Shown here: piece after piece, positions 6,784 through 10,055 of the stretch
How positions within the stretch are numbered: the first letter of the stretch is position 1
How the letters are laid out: every line of letters starts with the position of its first letter
Assembly: GCA_009783805.1 (NCBI GenBank)
Contig: WRCU01000032.1
Span: 1-10,055, forward strand
Reading direction: 5' to 3'
Length of the DNA: 10,055 nucleotides
DNA from: Oscillospiraceae bacterium
Lineage (GTDB): Bacteria; Bacillota; Clostridia; WRCU01
The notes under the pieces: generated by a model
Told to the model about the DNA's origin: nothing
The model's input: the letters and a program-made list of their open reading frames with translations, nothing else
The model's database searches: none
Position numbers and translations under genes: made by a program

Positions 6784-6800
6784 GCCTGGATTGTACCACC
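6784..6800 (-). promoter_or_regulatory. possible extended -10 promoter for the radical SAM cluster
   Basis: On the minus strand TGGTACAAT (6798-6790) matches an extended -10 (TGn + TACAAT). It ends only 6 nt before the ATG, so the transcript would be leaderless or nearly so. No -35 is visible. This is tentative. Confidence 0.3.
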
Positions 6801-6893
6801 TAACGCCCGCATAGGCCCCCCCAGGCGATGGGCGGCGGCTTAGGCTTTTAGGCCGGCTCAGGGGCCGCGAGCCGCCGCCGGCGGCCCTCGCCG

Positions 6894-6922
6894 TTGACAA
6901 GGAGCCCCCTAGGCTATATCAT
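6894..6922 (+). promoter_or_regulatory. strong sigma70-type promoter of tRNA-Arg
   Basis: TTGACA (6894-6899), a 17-nt spacer, and TATCAT (6917-6922), five of six matches to the -10 consensus. The expected start is about 6929, some 20 nt before the tRNA. A small hairpin ATGCC/GGCAT (6928-6942) falls in the leader. Confidence 0.85.
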
Positions 6923-6949
6923 TGATATGCCATAAAGGCATGGACGGAT

Positions 6950-7023
6950 GCGCCGGTAGCTCAATTGGATAGAGCACTAGACTACGGATCTGGGGGTTGG
7001 GGGTTCAAATCCTCTTCGGCGTG
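6950..7023 (+). tRNA. tRNA-Arg (anticodon ACG)
   Basis: A 74-nt cloverleaf folds completely. The acceptor is GCGCCGG with TCGGCGT (G-U at both ends). The D arm is GCTC/GAGC with loop AATTGGATA. The anticodon arm is CTAGA/TCTGG with loop CTACGGA, giving ACG at 6984-6986 (A34 is normally edited to inosine; reads CGU/CGC/CGA). The T arm is GGGGG/CCTCT with loop TTCAAAT, and the discriminator is G. No 3' CCA is encoded (CTA follows), so a CCA-adding enzyme is needed. The stems contain several G-U pairs, including two in the T stem and one in the anticodon stem. It is flanked by its own promoter and terminator, so it is a monocistronic tRNA gene. Confidence 0.95.
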
Positions 7024-7032
7024 CTATATGCA

Positions 7033-7057
7033 GGGCCCGTGGCTGCGGGCCTTTATT
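7033..7057 (+). terminator. intrinsic terminator of the tRNA-Arg gene
   Basis: A GGCCCG/CGGGCC 6-bp stem (7034-7039 with 7046-7051) with a flanking G-T pair and loop TGGCTG is followed by TTTATTAT. It sits 10 nt after the tRNA 3' end. Confidence 0.8.
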
Positions 7058-7089
7058 ATGTCCCACATTATTTTTAGCCTCCCCTTAAT

Positions 7090-7100
7090 TATGATAAAAT
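7090..7100 (+). promoter_or_regulatory. extended -10 promoter of the second URO-D-like gene
   Basis: TGATAAAAT (7092-7100) fits an extended -10 (TGn + TAAAAT), overlapping TATGAT (7090-7095). No clear -35 is present. The start would be near 7107. AAGGTGA (7119-7125) then acts as ribosome binding site, 6 nt before the ATG at 7132. Confidence 0.55.
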
Positions 7101-7131
7101 CCGCTGAAAATCCCTATTAAGGTGACCTGCC

Positions 7132-8193
7132 ATGCCGCCAAACCTGACATCCCGAGGCACGCTGTCGCTGAAGCCCGACTACCCCGATACGGTCAGGAGG
7201 TACGAGGCCTTCTGGAACGGCGACCTCATCGACCGCCCCATAGTCAGGATACACGGGGTCAAAGCCCCCGGCATCGATATCCCCCACTACCCCGACGACT
7301 ACTACGCACGCATGCACGACGAGATGGACGGGCTCGTCAGGGGCCTCGTCGGCAACGCGCGCAGGCACATATACTACGGCGAGGCGATCCCGTCCGCCTA
7401 CCTGAGCTTCGGCTGCGACGAGATAGCCGCCTTCTGCGGGGGGAGGCTGCTGTTCACCGAAGGGTCCCGCGACACGTCGTGGTCGGAGCCTTTCGTCGAT
7501 GACTGGGAGGACGCGTTCCCCATACGTTTGGATGAAGATAACCCGCTCTGGCTGCGCATGCAGGCCTTTATGGACGCTTGCGCCGAGGCCATGGAGGGTG
7601 CCATGGTCTTCAGCCCGGTCGACACGCACTCCAACATGGACCTGTTGCTCGCGATGCGCGGCGCGGAAAGGCTCTGCACGGACCTCCTGGACAGGCCCGA
7701 AACCGTCGACGAGGCCATGAGGCAGACGATGGGCGTCTTTGGGGGCATACACGAAAGGATGTTCAGGCGCTACGGCCTCCCGGCGGCGAATGGGGTGACG
7801 CTGCAGTGCGACTTCTCCTGCATGGTGGGGACCGACATGTTCCGGCGCTTCGCTCTGCCCTACCTGGAGCTGGAGGCGGAATACTTCGGCGGCAGGACCT
7901 TCTACCATTGGGACGGGGTCGAGGCCCTGCGCCATACCGACGACCTGATCGCCTCCAAGGGCCTGTACGCCATGGCCTTCGTGCCGGGCTACGGCAACGG
8001 CGACCACAAGGATTTTTTAGACTTGTACCGTAAGATCCAGGATAGGGGCAAGGCCATCTCCGTCTGGGGGAGCCCGGACGAGTGCAAGCTCATGCACGGC
8101 GCGCTGCGGCCCGAGATGACCGTGTACGACACCCACGTCGGCACGGCCGCCGAGGCCGAGGCCCTGCTGGACTGGTTCGTAAGGAACACGTAA
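7132..8193 (+). CDS. second URO-D-like (COG0407-type) family protein
   Basis: A 353-aa protein of the uroporphyrinogen decarboxylase-like superfamily, in a different subfamily from the one at 4715-5824. Landmarks are YPDTVRRYEAFWNGDLIDRP near the N terminus, LQCDFSCMVGTDMFRRFALPYL (224-245) and the substrate/metal-site motif YHWDGVEALRH (258-268). Here too the motif is HxDG (His259, Asp261) rather than the HxC of zinc-dependent MtaA/MtbA. No signal peptide or membrane segment is seen. The start is supported by AAGGTGA. A 6-bp GC hairpin (8194-8199 with 8206-8211) follows directly after the stop, without a T-tract, so the next gene 51 nt on may be partly co-transcribed. The substrate is unknown; corrinoid methyl transfer is one possibility, but no corrinoid protein is encoded in the window. 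Confidence 0.8.
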   Translation: MPPNLTSRGTLSLKPDYPDTVRRYEAFWNGDLIDRPIVRIHGVKAPGIDIPHYPDDYYARMHDEMDGLVRGLVGNARRHIYYGEAIPSAYLSFGCDEIAAFCGGRLLFTEGSRDTSWSEPFVDDWEDAFPIRLDEDNPLWLRMQAFMDACAEAMEGAMVFSPVDTHSNMDLLLAMRGAERLCTDLLDRPETVDEAMRQTMGVFGGIHERMFRRYGLPAANGVTLQCDFSCMVGTDMFRRFALPYLELEAEYFGGRTFYHWDGVEALRHTDDLIASKGLYAMAFVPGYGNGDHKDFLDLYRKIQDRGKAISVWGSPDECKLMHGALRPEMTVYDTHVGTAAEAEALLDWFVRNT

Positions 8194-8211
8194 GGGCGGG
8201 CGGCCCCGCCC
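8194..8211 (+). other. GC hairpin between the second URO-D-like gene and the cNMP/DUF2225 gene
   Basis: GGGCGG (8194-8199) pairs with CCGCCC (8206-8211) across a 6-nt loop, starting immediately after the stop codon. A-rich sequence, not a T-tract, follows, so it is a weak attenuator or mRNA-end structure at most. Confidence 0.35.
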
Positions 8212-8244
8212 ACCGCATAAAATGAGACGCGGACGGTAACCCAC

Positions 8245-9723
8245 ATGCTGGACCTACACGTCATACGCAACAGCGGCAACACGGTCAGGCACAACTACAA
8301 CGTCATCGTGCTCCGGGAAGGGAACGTGACCGAGGGCGCGATGTACGTGATCCTCAAGGGCAGGGTCGGGGTCTACAAGTTCCATGGGACGCCCTCGGAG
8401 AGGGAGTTCCCCGAGCTCACCGAGGGGGGGTTCTTCGGCGAGTCCATAGCCTTCCTGAACGAGCCGTCCGAGTACACCTACGTCACCTTGGAGGAGACGT
8501 ACCTGCTGCCCATCAACAGGTACAACCTGCCGGGCTTCGTCATGTCGGAGCCAGAGCTGGCCTGCGAGTTCCTAAGGGAGTTCTGCCTCAGGGCCTGCGT
8601 CAACGCGGCCGAGGGGCCCGCGGACTCCCCGGGCAGGCGCGGGGCCTGCATGGCCAGGTCCGGCCACGGCGACCGCGCGCACCCGGGCCCGGCCATGCCC
8701 GCGCACGCCGCCGACGGCGCCTCGGGCCAGCCCGACGGCGCGTCGGACGCCGCGCCCCCGCGGGGCGCCGGCCCGGACGGACCCGCCGCGGCGGGGCCCG
8801 ATTCGGCGGGGCCGGACGGGCCGGCGGGTCCCGGCATATACGTTGTGCCGCCGGGACCCACCCCCCCGCGGGACGCGGCGTCGGCGGTGGCCGCCATACA
8901 GGCCTCGGCGGCGGCGGCTACCGCGGCGGCGGGCGCGGGGGCCGCGGCCGCCATGGACCCGGCCAGGGCGGACGCGGCCAGGCCCGGAGGGAGGTCACTG
9001 CTGTTCCCCGAAGGCCACACGCACCACGAGTTCCCCATGGACAACACGATGTTCGAGTATCTGGTGGAGATCAAGTACACCTGCCCGATCTGCAAGACGC
9101 TCTTCAAGAGCATGAAGGTCAAGGTCTCGAAGCTCATCAGGCTGACGACGGACCCCGACCTGCGCATACGCTACAAAGGCATAGAGCCGCTGCACTACGA
9201 GGTGGTCAGCTGCCCCAACTGCCTGTACAGCGCCTTCGAGAACCTGTTCGAGACCGGCAGGAAGATCAACGCACAGTTCCTGGCGGACCTGAAGGCGATC
9301 AAGCGGGAGGTCTCCATCAGCGACGGGCAGAGGCGCGACCCGTTCACGGTCTTCGCGGGCTATTACCTGGCGCTCCTGTGCGCGCCGAAGTGCTTCCTGC
9401 ACTACCGCCTGATAGTGGCGCGGCTGAGCCAAAAACTGTGGCGCCTCTACGGCGACTGCGGGGACGCCGCGATGGAGGAGGCCTTCTCCCGGAAGGCCCT
9501 GGAGTCGTACCTCTTCGTATACGAGAACATCAACATAGTGGATTCCAAGCAGATGCAGCAGGTGAGCGTGATGATAGCCGAGCTTTACCTGAAGGCCGGC
9601 GACGCCAAGAAGGCGCGCGAGTTCTTCTTCAGGGTGAAGATGGACAAGTCGGCGACCCACTCGCTGAGGGGCCACTGCGAGCTGAGGCTGGACGACATCA
9701 AGCTCATGCCCGTGGATGAGTGA
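8245..9723 (+). CDS. cyclic-nucleotide-binding domain fused to DUF2225, with a long low-complexity linker
   Basis: A 492-aa protein in three parts. Residues about 1-115 form a CRP-like cNMP-binding beta-barrel (LREGNVTEGAMYVILKGRVGVY, GGFFGESIAFLNEPSEYTYVTLEE). The phosphate-binding cassette keeps FGE but lacks the Arg-Thr/Ser pair that binds cyclic phosphate, reading SEYTYV instead. Residues about 120-250 are a Gly/Ala/Pro/Asp linker of low complexity. Residues about 255-492 are DUF2225, with two zinc-type knuckles, CPIC (280-283) and CPNC (323-326), then a helical TPR-like part (AELYLKAGDAKKAREFFFRVK). No HTH is present, so it is not a classical CRP regulator. The function is unknown. The gene is convergent with adenosylhomocysteinase across 28 nt. 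The start has only a weak ribosome binding site (GGACGG), but the domain begins at once. Confidence 0.85.
   Translation: MLDLHVIRNSGNTVRHNYNVIVLREGNVTEGAMYVILKGRVGVYKFHGTPSEREFPELTEGGFFGESIAFLNEPSEYTYVTLEETYLLPINRYNLPGFVMSEPELACEFLREFCLRACVNAAEGPADSPGRRGACMARSGHGDRAHPGPAMPAHAADGASGQPDGASDAAPPRGAGPDGPAAAGPDSAGPDGPAGPGIYVVPPGPTPPRDAASAVAAIQASAAAATAAAGAGAAAAMDPARADAARPGGRSLLFPEGHTHHEFPMDNTMFEYLVEIKYTCPICKTLFKSMKVKVSKLIRLTTDPDLRIRYKGIEPLHYEVVSCPNCLYSAFENLFETGRKINAQFLADLKAIKREVSISDGQRRDPFTVFAGYYLALLCAPKCFLHYRLIVARLSQKLWRLYGDCGDAAMEEAFSRKALESYLFVYENINIVDSKQMQQVSVMIAELYLKAGDAKKAREFFFRVKMDKSATHSLRGHCELRLDDIKLMPVDE
8605..9000 (+). repeat. low-complexity Ala/Gly/Pro/Asp linker-coding segment
   Basis: Residues about 121-252 of the cNMP/DUF2225 protein are almost entirely A, G, P and D, with GPDGPA-like near-repeats followed by an Ala-rich run. 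The DNA is extremely GC-rich. It is in frame with both folded domains, so it is an internal linker and not a frameshift. It is probably disordered and variable between strains. Confidence 0.7.
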
Positions 9724-9751
9724 GGCGCGGGCGGGGCCGCGGCGCGGCGCG

Positions 9752-10055
9752 TCACGTCCCGCCCTTCCATGACTCGTTGTAGGCCGCCTGCGCGGCGCTG
9801 AGGCCGTCTATTTCTATGCCCATGGTCGCCAGCTTCAGCCTGGCTATCTCCGCGTCGACCTCCCTCGGCAGGACGTGGACCTTGCTTTCCAACCTTCCCT
9901 TATTTTTAATTATATACTCGGCGCCCAGGGCCTGGTTGGCGAAGCTCATATCCATGACGGCCGCGGGGTGGCCCTCGGCCGCGGACAGGTTGAGCAGCCG
10001 CCCTTCGGCCAGCAGGTACAGCCGCCTCCCCCACCCCATTCGGTACTCCTCCACG
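9752..10055 (-). CDS. ahcY: adenosylhomocysteinase, C-terminal part (5' end outside the window)
   Basis: The last 100 or so residues of S-adenosylhomocysteine hydrolase, which splits SAH into adenosine and homocysteine in the SAM cycle using NAD. Recognisable landmarks are [52 protein letters not shown] and the ending YNESWKGGT. This is the compact C terminus seen in many anaerobic bacteria and archaea rather than the PDHYRY tail of eukaryotic and proteobacterial forms. The gene continues past the right edge; the methionine at 10052-10054 is internal. It is convergent with the DUF2225 gene. It may recycle SAH from methyltransferases, but there is no direct operon link to the cluster. Confidence 0.92.
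   Translation of the reverse strand, partial: VEEYRMGWGRRLYLLAEGRLLNLSAAEGHPAAVMDMSFANQALGAEYIIKNKGRLESKVHVLPREVDAEIARLKLATMGIEIDGLSAAQAAYNESWKGGT

Noticed and set aside
6862..6887. GC hairpin GGGCCGC/GCGGCCC upstream of the tRNA promoter
   Set aside because: No T-tract on either side and a large loop in GC-rich DNA; a chance structure is likely.
7117..8007. Minus-strand open frame opposite the second URO-D-like gene
   Set aside because: The plus-strand frame has family motifs and a ribosome binding site; this one has neither.

Overview
The window is GC-rich bacterial DNA. Codon use favours AGG for Arg and ATA/ATC for Ile. The gene content suggests a strict anaerobe: a glycyl radical enzyme, a radical SAM protein of the AmmeMemoRadiSam trio, two uroporphyrinogen-decarboxylase-like proteins, and a cyclic-nucleotide-binding/DUF2225 fusion. 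Sigma70-type promoter elements, Shine-Dalgarno sites, intrinsic terminators and a bacterial-type tRNA-Arg rule out an archaeon. The tRNA has no encoded CCA. The phylum is not settled: Spirochaetota or a high-GC clostridial or other gut/anaerobic lineage would fit, but this is a guess from family distribution.

Layout. Positions 1-165 hold two tandem 68-bp-period hairpin repeats followed by an intrinsic terminator. A stand-alone XRE-type regulator lies on the minus strand (195-608). A roughly 460-bp divergent intergenic region follows, AT-rich on the left and GC-rich and foldable on the right. It leads into a Memo-AMMECR1 fusion gene on the plus strand (1073-2476). Convergent with it is a three-gene minus-strand cluster, in transcription order: AmmeMemoRadiSam radical SAM enzyme (6783-5908), URO-D-like protein (5824-4715) and glycyl radical enzyme (4644-2527). 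Divergent from that cluster is a tRNA-Arg(ACG) gene with a strong promoter and its own terminator. Next come a second URO-D-like gene (7132-8193) and a cNMP-binding/DUF2225 fusion with a long Ala/Pro/Gly linker (8245-9723). The window ends inside adenosylhomocysteinase, on the minus strand.

How the genes may work together. All three AmmeMemoRadiSam parts (Memo, AMMECR1, radical SAM) bracket a glycyl radical enzyme of unassigned substrate and a URO-D-family protein. No canonical glycyl-radical activase is visible in the window, and the radical SAM protein, a relative of the PFL-activase family, lies upstream in the same gene string. This makes the block 1073-6783 the best candidate for an undescribed system. 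The working idea, an inference only, is that the AmmeMemoRadiSam radical SAM protein serves, or is coupled to, the glycyl radical enzyme, and that the URO-D-like protein handles a substrate or product of the same pathway.
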